A stretch of 64,000 nt of DNA from Ilyomonas sp965214235 (GTDB lineage: Bacteria; Bacteroidota; Bacteroidia; Chitinophagales; Chitinophagaceae): the NCBI GenBank assembly GCA_965214235.1, contig CBDCBH010000003.1, positions 558,001-622,000 of the forward strand, read 5' to 3'. Within the stretch, counting starts at the first letter, position 1; each line of letters begins with the position of its first letter. Position numbers and translations under genes: made by a program. The notes below the pieces were generated by a model. The model was not told the origin of the DNA. It was given only the letters and a program-made list of their open reading frames with translations, and ran no database searches. Below are positions 26,451-35,083 of the stretch, piece by piece.

Positions 26451-26974
26451 ATTTTGAAGAAGTTAGACCATTCTACTTGCTTATTTTGGTTATAGAATCT
26501 TGCTGGTGTCGTTAAAAATTGAAATATGAGTTTTCTGTTTTCGCAATAATTTTTAATACTATCAATTCGGATTTTCATGTTAGGAATGTCTCCAAACGAT
26601 TTTCTTGTTAGGCAAACTTTTTTTAAGTTTGAAAGTTTGTCAAGTTCTGGGATAATACATTTCCATTCCTTAACTTTTTTATCTAAGTAACTATCATCAT
26701 AATTGGCAACCTCATCAACCTTAACTTCTGAGATAAGGTCAATAAAGTCAATCTTGTGTTGTCTTATAAATTCAAGCTTTTCGTCTTTTGATTTTTCTTT
26801 CAAGGAATCTTTGCCAAAGGCTGCTGGAATAAGCGTCCAAAGAAAATTTCTTGGTCTGCTATAAAAAAACTCCGCTTCATTTTTTTCTGTATCAGGATTA
26901 AATGTTCCTACTATCAAAATCTCTGTTTTCAGGTTTATTTCATGATTAATAAACCGGTGTTTAATCGTTGTCAT
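26447..26974 (-). CDS. Uracil-DNA-glycosylase-superfamily-like protein
   Basis: 175 residues. ILIVGTFNPDTEKNEAEFFY followed by SRPRNFLWTLI resembles the first active-site block of the UDG superfamily (GxxP, then YY..prN.FW). IDFIDLISEV matches the next strand, and FLTTPARFYNQN could stand for the C-terminal H/S-P-A motif. The superfamily excises uracil, hypoxanthine or mismatched bases, but some distant members are not proven glycosylases. It heads a two-gene AT-rich operon. The family match is by eye and moderate. Confidence 0.55.
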   Translation of the reverse strand: MTTIKHRFINHEINLKTEILIVGTFNPDTEKNEAEFFYSRPRNFLWTLIPAAFGKDSLKEKSKDEKLEFIRQHKIDFIDLISEVKVDEVANYDDSYLDKKVKEWKCIIPELDKLSNLKKVCLTRKSFGDIPNMKIRIDSIKNYCENRKLIFQFLTTPARFYNQNKQVEWSNFFKI

Positions 26975-27007
26975 TGTAGTAATGTGTTATTCTAAAATAA
27001 CAGTTAA

Positions 27008-27035
27008 CAAATATAAGGATGAGCAACAAACGCAA
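27008..27035 (-). promoter_or_regulatory. Bacteroidota-type promoter for the UDG-like/deiminase operon
   Basis: On the minus strand TTG (27035-27033), a 17-base spacer, then TATATTTG (27015-27008), an exact TAnnTTTG box. It lies 33 bases upstream of the UDG-like ATG, giving a plausible leader. Confidence 0.5.
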
Positions 27036-27077
27036 TCAACAATGAACAAAAACAAAACCAGTTGCTTTGTAAAATCT

Positions 27078-27120
27078 TTTGTCCATTGTCCCTTGAAGCT
27101 TGTTTCTTGAACCTTTACTT
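27078..27120. repeat. AAGGTTCAAG-type intergenic repeat, right of the deiminase/UDG-like pair
   Basis: Read on the minus strand it begins AGTAAAGGTTCAAGAAACAA and GCTTCAAGGGAC, similar to the block at 25511 in the opposite orientation. It overlaps the last bases of the M19 dipeptidase gene. Confidence 0.45.
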
Positions 27121-28290
27121 TTGATTTGCCCGATAAACGCGCAAAAAGTTTTCGCCTAAAATCTTTTTAATGTCTTTGTCGCTGTAACCGCGCTTCATTA
27201 ACTCTTTTGTGATTAAGGGATAATCGGTGATGTCGTCAATGCCTTTTGGCGTGATGGAAATGCCATCTAAATCAGATCCTAAACCCACATGATCAATACC
27301 TGCTACTTTCACTAAATAATCAATGTGATCAATCAACATACTTAAGGGCGGGCGCATGGCTTGCACTTCATCTTTGTATTTGCTTTCCAAATAATCGCTT
27401 GCATAATAACTTTCAGGGTTTATTTTTAAAAGAGAATCGCGTTCTTTTTTATGCCTTGCATTAAAAGCAGTTTCTTTTTTATCGTAGGTACTATCAACAA
27501 AACCAGGATAGAAATTTACATCAATCACGCCGCCGTTTTTAGCAATGGCTATAATCTGGCTGTCTTTTAAATTGCGCGGCACATGGCACAAACGGTAAGC
27601 ATCGCTATGCGATGCCAGCACGGGTTTGGTGGTTATCTTCATTACATCCCAAAACGTTTGTTCTCCAATGTGGCTCACGTCCACCATCATGCCCATTTCA
27701 TTCATCTTTCTCACTATGTTTCTGCCAAACTCGTTCAAGCCTTTGGGCTGGTGCAAAGCCGAATCATGCGTTTCATCCCTGGCGCTGGTTGCCCATGAAG
27801 TAGAGTTGTTCCAGGTGAGCGTCATATAGCAAACGCCGCGTTGGTGAAAGCTATCTAAGTACGCCATATTGTCTTCCATCATGTGCCCGCCTTCAACGCC
27901 CATCATCGCTGCCAACTGATGATGTTGCAACGCTTCCTCTAAATCATGCGCATTCTTTACAATCCGCATCTGCACTGGGTTTCGGGCGGTTACGGCATAC
28001 AAGGTATCTATCTCGCGGATGGCTCTTTTAAAAGCCTGACCTTTGCCATAACCGCCATCGCAAAAAATTGAAAACACCTGCACATCCACACCGCCTTCTT
28101 TCATTCTTTTTAAATCAGAATGTGTTTTGCCTTTCAGGTTTTGATCGAAGCTGTAACCCTTGTCTAAGCAAGCCGAAAGGATGTCATTATGCGAATCGGT
28201 AACAATGGCTTCTTCATGTAATTTTTGATATGATTGTGCAAAAAGAAAAAGTGATGTAAAAACAAACACAAACAGGAAACAGTATTTCAT
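27115..28290 (-). CDS. Membrane-dipeptidase family peptidase (M19)
   Basis: 391 residues with a signal peptide ending near FAQSYQ. Metal-binding blocks of renal-dipeptidase-type enzymes are all visible: VTDSHNDIL (H-x-D) near residue 33, GVEGGHMMEDN near residue 132 (bridging Glu), DVSHIGEQTFWDV near residue 209, ASHSDAYRLCHVPRNL near residue 230 and VGLGSDLDGI near residue 340. It hydrolyses dipeptides, often including L-D forms, in the periplasm. Normal length. Confidence 0.93.
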   Translation of the reverse strand: MKYCFLFVFVFTSLFLFAQSYQKLHEEAIVTDSHNDILSACLDKGYSFDQNLKGKTHSDLKRMKEGGVDVQVFSIFCDGGYGKGQAFKRAIREIDTLYAVTARNPVQMRIVKNAHDLEEALQHHQLAAMMGVEGGHMMEDNMAYLDSFHQRGVCYMTLTWNNSTSWATSARDETHDSALHQPKGLNEFGRNIVRKMNEMGMMVDVSHIGEQTFWDVMKITTKPVLASHSDAYRLCHVPRNLKDSQIIAIAKNGGVIDVNFYPGFVDSTYDKKETAFNARHKKERDSLLKINPESYYASDYLESKYKDEVQAMRPPLSMLIDHIDYLVKVAGIDHVGLGSDLDGISITPKGIDDITDYPLITKELMKRGYSDKDIKKILGENFLRVYRANQK

Positions 28291-28371
28291 TTTGGATATG
28301 GTTAGGTTGGGAAGATAGGAAATTTAGGAAGATTAATCATACACTTCCAATAACCTATCTCATTCATCAAC

Positions 28372-29487
28372 CTAAAAACTAAGGCTCACTCTGACGCCTG
28401 GTGTTACACCTTTAATTACATCATGAAAATATAGGGATGGCTCAAGCGTAATTTTGCTAAAATTAATTCTACCGGCACTCAAACGAAATGTGTTTTTATC
28501 CATCAGGTTGCCTTGCCTGCGAATAAGATAACCTAAAGAAAAAATGGTACTGAACGAAAAGTCTTTTCGCGCATCATAATCGGTTGTGCCGCCCTGCCCG
28601 TAGATGAACGTAAGAAAATCGTTACGGTATGTTTGCAGCTTGCCCGCATTATCTTTCGCAAACAAAAAGTGCGGTTCCCATAATAATGCCGGCTCCCATT
28701 TATAAGTGTGCTCCCGATTGGTAAAAACAAACCTGGCGCCCACGCTGAAAGAGGGTACGAAATACTGTTTATAATTTTGAACATTTACTGTGATATAACC
28801 ATTCACAAAATCGTTGATGGCGCCGGGCGCAAAGCCTTTGGGCTGATCGCCCCAGATGTCTCTATGCCCTTTTAAATAGTGCGAGCCACCTCCTAAAATA
28901 AGAGGCCATTTATCGTTTACATGCTGTTGAATAACGGAAACCTTTTCGTTCAACACGCCATTTGTATAATCGTTTATTTCGTGAATGTTGTTAAGATAAA
29001 AAGTAAGATGATAATAACGTGGATTGGTACGACTGATTTGTTGCTGCGGCTTTGGCGCATTTATAATTACACCAATAATATGAATGGTGTCCTGTTCAGT
29101 TCGCAGAGAAGCCAAGTCGCCATTCTGCAATAAAAAACTGGCGCCTTTTGGTTGAAATTGCTGAAAGCGTATTTTCTTTCTGTTTTGTGCATCGGTTACA
29201 TAATCAATCCGTTTTGATGTAAGGTCGTTGGCAATCGAATCCTGCAATGGATTAATGTCTTGTAAAAACAAATGCAGGATAGAATCCATATTGGCAATGC
29301 GTCCTAAATCGGTAATATCGGTAACCTCAATCTTCAGTTTGTTTTTATTGGGTAAATTAATATAAAAACGGCGGTTGATAATGATATTTTGCGGCACTTC
29401 AAACGCTTTGTCAGATGAGTTCGTTTGGGCGCAAAGCGTGACTGTGATGCTTATTAAAAGCATCAGTAAACTGATTTGTTTTTTCAT
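28372..29487 (-). CDS. Secreted/outer-membrane protein of unknown function
   Basis: 371 residues with a clear signal peptide (MKKQISLLMLL to LCAQ). The N-terminal 150 residues look globular. From about residue 180 alternating strands with many aromatic residues (WEPALLWEPHFLF, FSFSTIFSLGYLIRR) end in GVTPGVRVSLSF, a terminal Phe as in outer-membrane barrels. I do not recognise the family. It lies downstream of the sigma factor / serine hydrolase cluster in the same direction and could belong to the regulated envelope genes, but a 100-bp gap separates it. Confidence 0.7.
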   Translation of the reverse strand: MKKQISLLMLLISITVTLCAQTNSSDKAFEVPQNIIINRRFYINLPNKNKLKIEVTDITDLGRIANMDSILHLFLQDINPLQDSIANDLTSKRIDYVTDAQNRKKIRFQQFQPKGASFLLQNGDLASLRTEQDTIHIIGVIINAPKPQQQISRTNPRYYHLTFYLNNIHEINDYTNGVLNEKVSVIQQHVNDKWPLILGGGSHYLKGHRDIWGDQPKGFAPGAINDFVNGYITVNVQNYKQYFVPSFSVGARFVFTNREHTYKWEPALLWEPHFLFAKDNAGKLQTYRNDFLTFIYGQGGTTDYDARKDFSFSTIFSLGYLIRRQGNLMDKNTFRLSAGRINFSKITLEPSLYFHDVIKGVTPGVRVSLSF

Positions 29488-29590
29488 GATTATTTTAGTT
29501 GGAAGATGACTTTGTTTTTAGAAAGATAAGCTTGTAATAGCAGTGGATAATTTGTGTGATGATTCAATAAAAAGTGTTGTTACTGATGTT

Positions 29591-30967
29591 TCATTTTACT
29601 TTTTTACAAACTTCATCTTTGCCATTTGCATGAGAAATCAATTGTGTGATATTGCCCGCAGCATCTTCTACAAACTCTATTTCCGCATCAATTAATTTTA
29701 AATAAAATAGGGTTTGACTTTCCGCAAACAAGGGAGATTTGGGCAAGCCGCCAGATGGTGCTTCAATTTGCAAATGATCGTTCTCTAACGTAATTATTGC
29801 TTTATGTTTCTTATCGAAGGCATACACACCTGTATATTTTTTTAGCGAATCGGGCGGTATATTTATCTCCGTATGCGCTGTCATAAGCTGATACGGTTTA
29901 TTCAATAAAATAGCAGAAATCGCTGTGCCGATACTTGTAAGACCTTCTCCATAATAACCTTCGTTGTTCAACAAAATAATTGTGATATCCTCCGAAGGAT
30001 AATACATAAACCATGACATAAAACCAGGCATACCGCCGCTATGCATAATATATTTTTTGCCGAATACACTGTCAATAAAAAAACCATAGCCATAATGTTC
30101 AAGATGTGGCGTGAAAGCCTGCCGCCACGAAGCGGATGACAATATTTGTTTGTTTGCAATTGCACAAGCCAACTTATATAAATCGTTTGTTGTGCTGTAA
30201 ATAGAGCCGGCACCAAAGGTTACGGTACTATCCCATAGTTGTGCAGTCTTGTGTTCATTTGCAGTGAGCACCTGATATCCGATTGTTTTATTTGTGTCTG
30301 TAAGATGCCGGAAATCAAAGCCGGAATGAAGCATACCCAATGGTGTAAAGATTATTTTTTTAACCAACGATTCGTATGATTCGCCTGTAACTTTTTCACT
30401 AATTAAACCAAGCAAAAAATAACCTGAATTATCATAACGAAATTGAGTGCCGGGTGTAAAGTCGAGTGGCTTTTTAAAGATAATATCCAATACCAATTGC
30501 TTGTTTACCGGGTTGCAAACAATTGCAGAATCGTTCTCATCAATGTCATTCGTATAGTTGTAAATGCCTGATGTATGCGTGAGTAAATTTTCAATTGTAA
30601 TCTTATCAGCATACTTATATTCAGGAAAATATTTACTGAGCTCATCATTCAAAGACAACTTGCCTTCTTCCTGTAGTTTTAAAATCACCGTAGCCATAAA
30701 TGATTTGCTAACAGAAGCAATTTGAAATATACCGTTAGCATCATTAAGTATATAGCTATCTATATTTTTATAGCCGTAGCCTTTTTGTAAAATGATGTTC
30801 CCATGATGCGCAACCAATGCAGAGCCATTAAATTTATAGAATTGATTTGCAGAAGTAAGATAAGCATCTATTTTAGGCAAAAGAGAATCATCTGATTGCT
30901 GCGCCCTCAACATAAAACTGTTTAAAAAACAGATACCGACAGATAAAATCAGGGGACTTATTTTCAT
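29591..30967 (-). CDS. Serine hydrolase, beta-lactamase class C / penicillin-binding-protein family
   Basis: 458 residues with a signal peptide (MKISPLILS to LRAQQ). The catalytic SVSK (S-x-x-K) is in QIASVSKSFMAT near residue 86, the YxN equivalent in RYDNSGYFLLGL near residue 178, and the HxG equivalent in MHSGGMPGF near residue 313. A C-terminal DUF3471-like lipocalin-type domain follows (LKKYTGVYAF near residue 378). It acts in the periplasm on a peptide, ester or cell-wall substrate; beta-lactam resistance should not be assumed. Its start is 17 bases from the anti-sigma-like stop, so cotranscription with the sigma factor is likely. Confidence 0.9.
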   Translation of the reverse strand: MKISPLILSVGICFLNSFMLRAQQSDDSLLPKIDAYLTSANQFYKFNGSALVAHHGNIILQKGYGYKNIDSYILNDANGIFQIASVSKSFMATVILKLQEEGKLSLNDELSKYFPEYKYADKITIENLLTHTSGIYNYTNDIDENDSAIVCNPVNKQLVLDIIFKKPLDFTPGTQFRYDNSGYFLLGLISEKVTGESYESLVKKIIFTPLGMLHSGFDFRHLTDTNKTIGYQVLTANEHKTAQLWDSTVTFGAGSIYSTTNDLYKLACAIANKQILSSASWRQAFTPHLEHYGYGFFIDSVFGKKYIMHSGGMPGFMSWFMYYPSEDITIILLNNEGYYGEGLTSIGTAISAILLNKPYQLMTAHTEINIPPDSLKKYTGVYAFDKKHKAIITLENDHLQIEAPSGGLPKSPLFAESQTLFYLKLIDAEIEFVEDAAGNITQLISHANGKDEVCKKVK

Positions 30968-30984
30968 AACAATCCAATATTTTT

Positions 30985-31671
30985 TTAGTTAACCCGGAAC
31001 AATTTTAACCTGCTGCTATCTAAAAAAGTTTTTCGGGCACTTGATGCATACACTTCCTCTTTCCCGATTTGCATTGAAAATGAGTGCGGGTAAAGGTTGT
31101 GCGCCATAGCCGGAGCGGCTTCCACAGGTTCGCCCAATTCATTGATGTGAACTATTTTAAGCTTTGTTTTTATAGCAATTGCAACGTTTGTTTTTACTGC
31201 ACTATCAGTGGCAATATTGGCTATGATTGCTTTGTTAGCAGTGATTGAATCATCGGTTTCAATCAGACTTATTTTTTTATTTGTATCAAAAACAGTAGTG
31301 CTATTGGTTATCTTTTTCGCTGCCGTTTTCTTTTGTTCAACATTCAATTTTATTACAGCAGTTGTTGCATTGTTTTGTTGGGGCAATGTTTGTTTTATCA
31401 AAGGCTTTGTTGTGGTATGATGATGATAAACAAACTCATTTGCAACACCCTTTTTCTTTTGATGCAAAGCATACGATACAACAATCAGCAAAGGCAGCAG
31501 GCACGCAGCTACAGCCCAATACGCTATTGCTTTTTTGCGCTTTGGTTTGTGCAACCGCTGTTGCAATTTTTGCCAGGCAACCTCTTTATTCAACCGTGTT
31601 TGGGCAGATAAAAAATCTGCATCGTCCAGCTTCTGCTTCCAGTGCCGGCTGTTATTTTTTTCGTTTTGCAT
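30985..31671 (-). CDS. Anti-sigma-factor-like single-pass membrane protein
   Basis: 228 residues. A charged cytoplasmic N-terminus of about 45 residues is followed by one membrane helix (IAYWAVAACLLPLLIVVSYAL) and a long low-complexity Lys/Thr/Asn/Ala-rich periplasmic region. No zinc-binding HxxxCxxC motif is present. The role rests on context: its start overlaps the end of the ECF sigma gene by 20 bases, the standard arrangement for a cognate membrane anti-sigma factor. A copy of the dispersed 13-mer lies inside this gene at 31186. Confidence 0.6.
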   Translation of the reverse strand: MQNEKNNSRHWKQKLDDADFLSAQTRLNKEVAWQKLQQRLHKPKRKKAIAYWAVAACLLPLLIVVSYALHQKKKGVANEFVYHHHTTTKPLIKQTLPQQNNATTAVIKLNVEQKKTAAKKITNSTTVFDTNKKISLIETDDSITANKAIIANIATDSAVKTNVAIAIKTKLKIVHINELGEPVEAAPAMAHNLYPHSFSMQIGKEEVYASSARKTFLDSSRLKLFRVN

Positions 31672-32206
31672 ACTCGCTTCCGTTTTGTAATAAATTTTTT
31701 TGCAGCAATGCTTTTGCCTTGCTTAACTGCGATTTTGATGTGCCTTCCGCAATGCCCAATAATGCTGCAATTTCTTTGTGTTCCATTCCTTCAATTTCAT
31801 GCAGATTGAACACCGTTCTGTAACCAACAGGCAACCGCAATATCAATTCAAAAATTTCTTTTGCCGATAATTGGTTCAATGCTTCATCTTCCCAATTTAC
31901 TTCTTCAGCAGCCGATTGGGAAAGCATAACAAAAGCATTTTTTTTCCGAAGCAGCATCAAACATTCGTTAATCATAATTTTCTTTATCCATCCTGCCAAA
32001 CTTGCCTCATTCTGATAAGTAAAAGAAGATAAATGAATAAAGAATTTATAAAAACCATCCAGCATCACTTCTTCTGCATCTTCACTGTTTTTTACATACC
32101 GCCTGCACAAAAGCATCATACTGTCTGCCAGCAAGGCGAACAGGCGTTTCTGCGCAGCCGCATTGCCCTGCCTTGCATCAGTAATTAGTTGAGGTATATC
32201 ATCCAT
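31652..32206 (-). CDS. ECF-type RNA polymerase sigma factor
   Basis: 184 residues. Region 2 covers LFALLADSMMLLCRRYVKNSEDAEEVMLDGFYKFF through GWIKKIMINECLMLLRKKN, and region 4 is LPVGYRTVFNLHEIEGMEHKEIAALLGIAEGTSKSQLSKAK, a normal helix-turn-helix. It would direct RNA polymerase to a small regulon, here probably including its own operon with the membrane anti-sigma-like protein and serine hydrolase. An envelope signal is inferred from the partners' locations. Confidence 0.92.
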   Translation of the reverse strand: MDDIPQLITDARQGNAAAQKRLFALLADSMMLLCRRYVKNSEDAEEVMLDGFYKFFIHLSSFTYQNEASLAGWIKKIMINECLMLLRKKNAFVMLSQSAAEEVNWEDEALNQLSAKEIFELILRLPVGYRTVFNLHEIEGMEHKEIAALLGIAEGTSKSQLSKAKALLQKNLLQNGSEYAKRKK

Positions 32207-32389
32207 GAGTAGTAACCGGCTTCTGTGTAATCAAAATTCATAAAATATAAATGCAGGTAAGAAACAAAAAGTTGCCTGATTACTAAGAAAGGTGGAAAGT
32301 TATTTTATAACAGCAAGAACAGGTAACAATATTGTTTGGATATTTGAACAGGCAACCGTATAAATTGCATTACTTGCTTTATTTGCGTT

Positions 32390-33013
32390 ATGACAAAAGC
32401 AAGAACAGAAGCTTTCTCGGATGGCGTGTTTGCCATCGCTATCACGCTGCTGGTGTTGGATATTAAGCTTCCGGCCGAGCAGGCAAAAACAAATGCACAA
32501 TTGCAGCACCTTTTGAAAGAAGCCCTGCCTAACATTCTCACGTTTGTGTTTTCGTTCCTGGTTGTGGGCGTGTTTTGGGTAGCCCATCATCGCATTTTCG
32601 AATCTATCAAAAAAGTGAATCATTATCTTTTATGGAGTAATATTTTTTATCTGCTCACCATTGCACTCATTCCTTTTCCTGCGGCTGTTATTGCGCAACA
32701 TCCGTTTTATCCAACCTCTGTTATATTTTATTCGTCTGTACTATTTTTAAGCGCGTTTCAGCACTTTCTTGTGTTGGGTTATGTGTACACGCATCCCGAA
32801 TTAAAAGAAGAAAATTTTACGCGCGAAAATTTTAGAAGATCAATGCTAACAGGTGCCGTTGGTCCTGTTTGCTATTTGCTATCCATTGCTTGTGCGTTTA
32901 TCAACACCGTTCTAAGTTTTTGTTTTATCATCACCGCACTCATCTTCTATATTTTTTTGGCTCCTCTGCTTTTAAATAAAAAGAAGAAACCTTTTTCAGA
33001 TATTGAAAATTAG
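32390..33013 (+). CDS. TMEM175-family potassium channel (DUF1211)
   Basis: 207 residues with six hydrophobic segments. The first helix carries FSDGVFAIAITLLVLDI, the defining TMEM175 signature, and VFWVAHHRIFESI follows helix 2. Prokaryotic TMEM175 proteins form tetrameric K+-leak channels lacking the usual TVGYG filter. Divergent from the sigma-factor gene. Length is normal for bacterial members. Confidence 0.9.
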   Translation: MTKARTEAFSDGVFAIAITLLVLDIKLPAEQAKTNAQLQHLLKEALPNILTFVFSFLVVGVFWVAHHRIFESIKKVNHYLLWSNIFYLLTIALIPFPAAVIAQHPFYPTSVIFYSSVLFLSAFQHFLVLGYVYTHPELKEENFTRENFRRSMLTGAVGPVCYLLSIACAFINTVLSFCFIITALIFYIFLAPLLLNKKKKPFSDIEN

Positions 33014-33070
33014 GTAGTGGTTGAGTTTGAAAAACATAATGGAAGAGAAAATGAATTTGCCATTCCCTTA

Positions 33071-33156
33071 TCTCCTGAAGGGATGAAACCTGAATAACGC
33101 CGGATGAAATCCGGCGAAAAGAAAGCTTCGCAGAATAGAACCCTGCAAGGGTTCAA
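33071..33156. repeat. Composite intergenic hairpin repeat
   Basis: It begins CCTGAAGGGATGAAACCTGA and contains two perfect inverted repeats: CGCCGGAT-GAA-ATCCGGCG (33098-33116) and GAACCCT-GCA-AGGGTTC (33138-33154). From general familiarity this looks like a dispersed Bacteroidota intergenic repeat rather than a single-gene regulatory site. It lies between convergent genes, so it may also terminate both. Confidence 0.6.
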
Positions 33157-33203
33157 CAGTAAATACTTTCCTATTTCAAACTGACCCATTACTTAAAATG
33201 ATC

Positions 33204-35045
33204 TTACTTTTCGATACCATACAAACTGCCACCCTTCGTAAACAGCCTGTTAACGCGGCTTTCAGTGGCTTCATCCTTTTCAACCGGCGGCGCATGATGC
33301 GGTTTTATTCGCGCATCAATAACTAAACTTCCCTTACAACCCCAATGTTTGTTTTGATAGAAAGCATCTATTCCATACATATCATGCGATGGGTTGCAGC
33401 GCGTAAAAGTTACCCAAATAAAATTGCTGACAGATTGTGCCGTAAAGTTGGCATCATCGCATATAATAATCATGGCAACAGATGAAATAATGGAAAGATG
33501 CGGCTGCAATTGTTTATCTAACATATCCATTTCCTGATGCGCTTTTTGGTAAGTTGTAAATGAATTTGTTTGCATTATAACAATGCCAGGCATTACCATT
33601 TTTGGATTTATAAAATGGTTCAATTCAAAAAAAACAGATGGTATTTCTGTTGCTAAATTTCTTTTTATTTCGCCATACGCAGCCAGCACCACTTTGCTGC
33701 CACTGTTGAGCGAAGTGCCCGAATAATCTAAAGTATCAATGGTTGTGTTGGTATAAAAATGAACATCGCGCGTGAAATTAATACGTGATAAAATATAATG
33801 AAAGAATGCAGGGATATTATGCGCTGATAACTGGTTGGTATCATCCGCTGTAATCAATAAAAACTTTGCAATACTTAACTGCCCTGTCCCTAAAATATGA
33901 TTGGCTATTGTAAGCAATTCAGCCGGTTGTTTTGTTGGCGAGTAAGGCGTGTATCGTTCGCTGCCAATGGCTAATAACAAGGGGTGAACACCAGCAGCAT
34001 CTACTGCATGAACTTCTTTCGCACCGGGTATTTCAGCCGGTATGGCATCGCCTGTTAAGGCATGAATCAGTTCGCCAAAACTTGTATCTTCCTGTGGTGG
34101 ACGACCAACCACTGTGAACGCCCAGATTGCATTTTTTTTTGCATACACTTTATGCACTTTCATCACCGGAAACGGATGTGTTAAACTGTAATAACCCAAA
34201 TGGTCGCCAAACGGCCCTTCCGGTTTGTTATCGTTCGGGCGCACCTCGCCGGTTATTACAAAATCAGCATCGGTGCTAATGCAGTAACCATCTTTATAAA
34301 TATATCGAAACCTTCGTGCACCCAGCGCGCCGGCAAAAACCATTTCGCTCAACCCTTCGGGCAAAGGCATAACAGCAGCCAATGTATGCGATGGCGGTCC
34401 GCCAACAAACACACTTACTTGTAACGGAACACCTTTTTTATTTGCTTTAGTTTGATGCACGCCAATGCCGCGATGCAATTGATAATGCAAGCCTATTTCT
34501 TTATCCTGAACATACTCATTGCCTGAAAGCTGTATGCGGTACATGCCCAGATTTGCATTCATAATACCGGGTTTATCGGCATCCTCTGTATATACTTGCG
34601 GCAGCGTTACAAATGCGCCGCCATCGTTTTTCCAGTGTTGAATTTGCGGCAACTGATGAATGCTGATTTCTTCAAACAAAACAGGTTTGCCGATTGGATT
34701 TTTTAAGGGCAAAGCGTGTAAAGCAGCTACTGCGGCACGCGCATTTTTAAATGGCTTTTTGAAAGCGGAGAGTGGATTATTTTTAAGTTGAATGAGTTGT
34801 TGAACCGATGAAAAAGTATCACGAAAAATAAACTTGCTTCTCTCCAACGTTCCAAAAATGTTAGAAGCTGCGCGATACCGGCAGCCTTTTATATTTTCGA
34901 ATAATAAAGCCGGACCTTTGGCTTCATGTACACGCAAATGAATGGCAGCCATTTCTAAATAAGGGTTCACTTCCTCTTTTACTCTCACTAAATATCCATG
35001 CTTCTCCAAGCTAAGTAAACATTGCTCTAAAGACGAATAAGCCAT
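33204..35045 (-). CDS. UbiD family decarboxylase
   Basis: 613 residues. It follows the UbiD fold from LVRVKEEVNPYLEMAAI through GPALLFENIKGC, MYRIQLSGNEYVQDKEIGLHYQ near residue 180, GEVRPNDNKPEGPFGDHLGYY near residue 270 (the E-P-EGPFG block near the prFMN site) and RPPQEDTSFGELIHALTG. Family enzymes use prenylated FMN to decarboxylate aromatic or unsaturated acids; Bacteroidota members are often annotated as menaquinone-pathway decarboxylases. The prFMN-making partner UbiX is not in this window. It follows the MbnP-like gene by 38 bases. Confidence 0.88.
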   Translation of the reverse strand: MAYSSLEQCLLSLEKHGYLVRVKEEVNPYLEMAAIHLRVHEAKGPALLFENIKGCRYRAASNIFGTLERSKFIFRDTFSSVQQLIQLKNNPLSAFKKPFKNARAAVAALHALPLKNPIGKPVLFEEISIHQLPQIQHWKNDGGAFVTLPQVYTEDADKPGIMNANLGMYRIQLSGNEYVQDKEIGLHYQLHRGIGVHQTKANKKGVPLQVSVFVGGPPSHTLAAVMPLPEGLSEMVFAGALGARRFRYIYKDGYCISTDADFVITGEVRPNDNKPEGPFGDHLGYYSLTHPFPVMKVHKVYAKKNAIWAFTVVGRPPQEDTSFGELIHALTGDAIPAEIPGAKEVHAVDAAGVHPLLLAIGSERYTPYSPTKQPAELLTIANHILGTGQLSIAKFLLITADDTNQLSAHNIPAFFHYILSRINFTRDVHFYTNTTIDTLDYSGTSLNSGSKVVLAAYGEIKRNLATEIPSVFFELNHFINPKMVMPGIVIMQTNSFTTYQKAHQEMDMLDKQLQPHLSIISSVAMIIICDDANFTAQSVSNFIWVTFTRCNPSHDMYGIDAFYQNKHWGCKGSLVIDARIKPHHAPPVEKDEATESRVNRLFTKGGSLYGIEK

Positions 35046-35083
35046 ACGTGTAAAGGTCGGAGCAAAAGGGCAAACAACAATGC

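Noticed and set aside
29591..30967. Dedicated antibiotic-resistance beta-lactamase
   Set aside because: The S-x-x-K serine hydrolase family is broad; the lipocalin-like C-terminal domain and sigma-factor operon point to another role.
31208..31823. Several overlapping + strand frames over the sigma/anti-sigma region
   Set aside because: They are complements of clearly coding minus-strand genes with recognisable sigma-factor regions.
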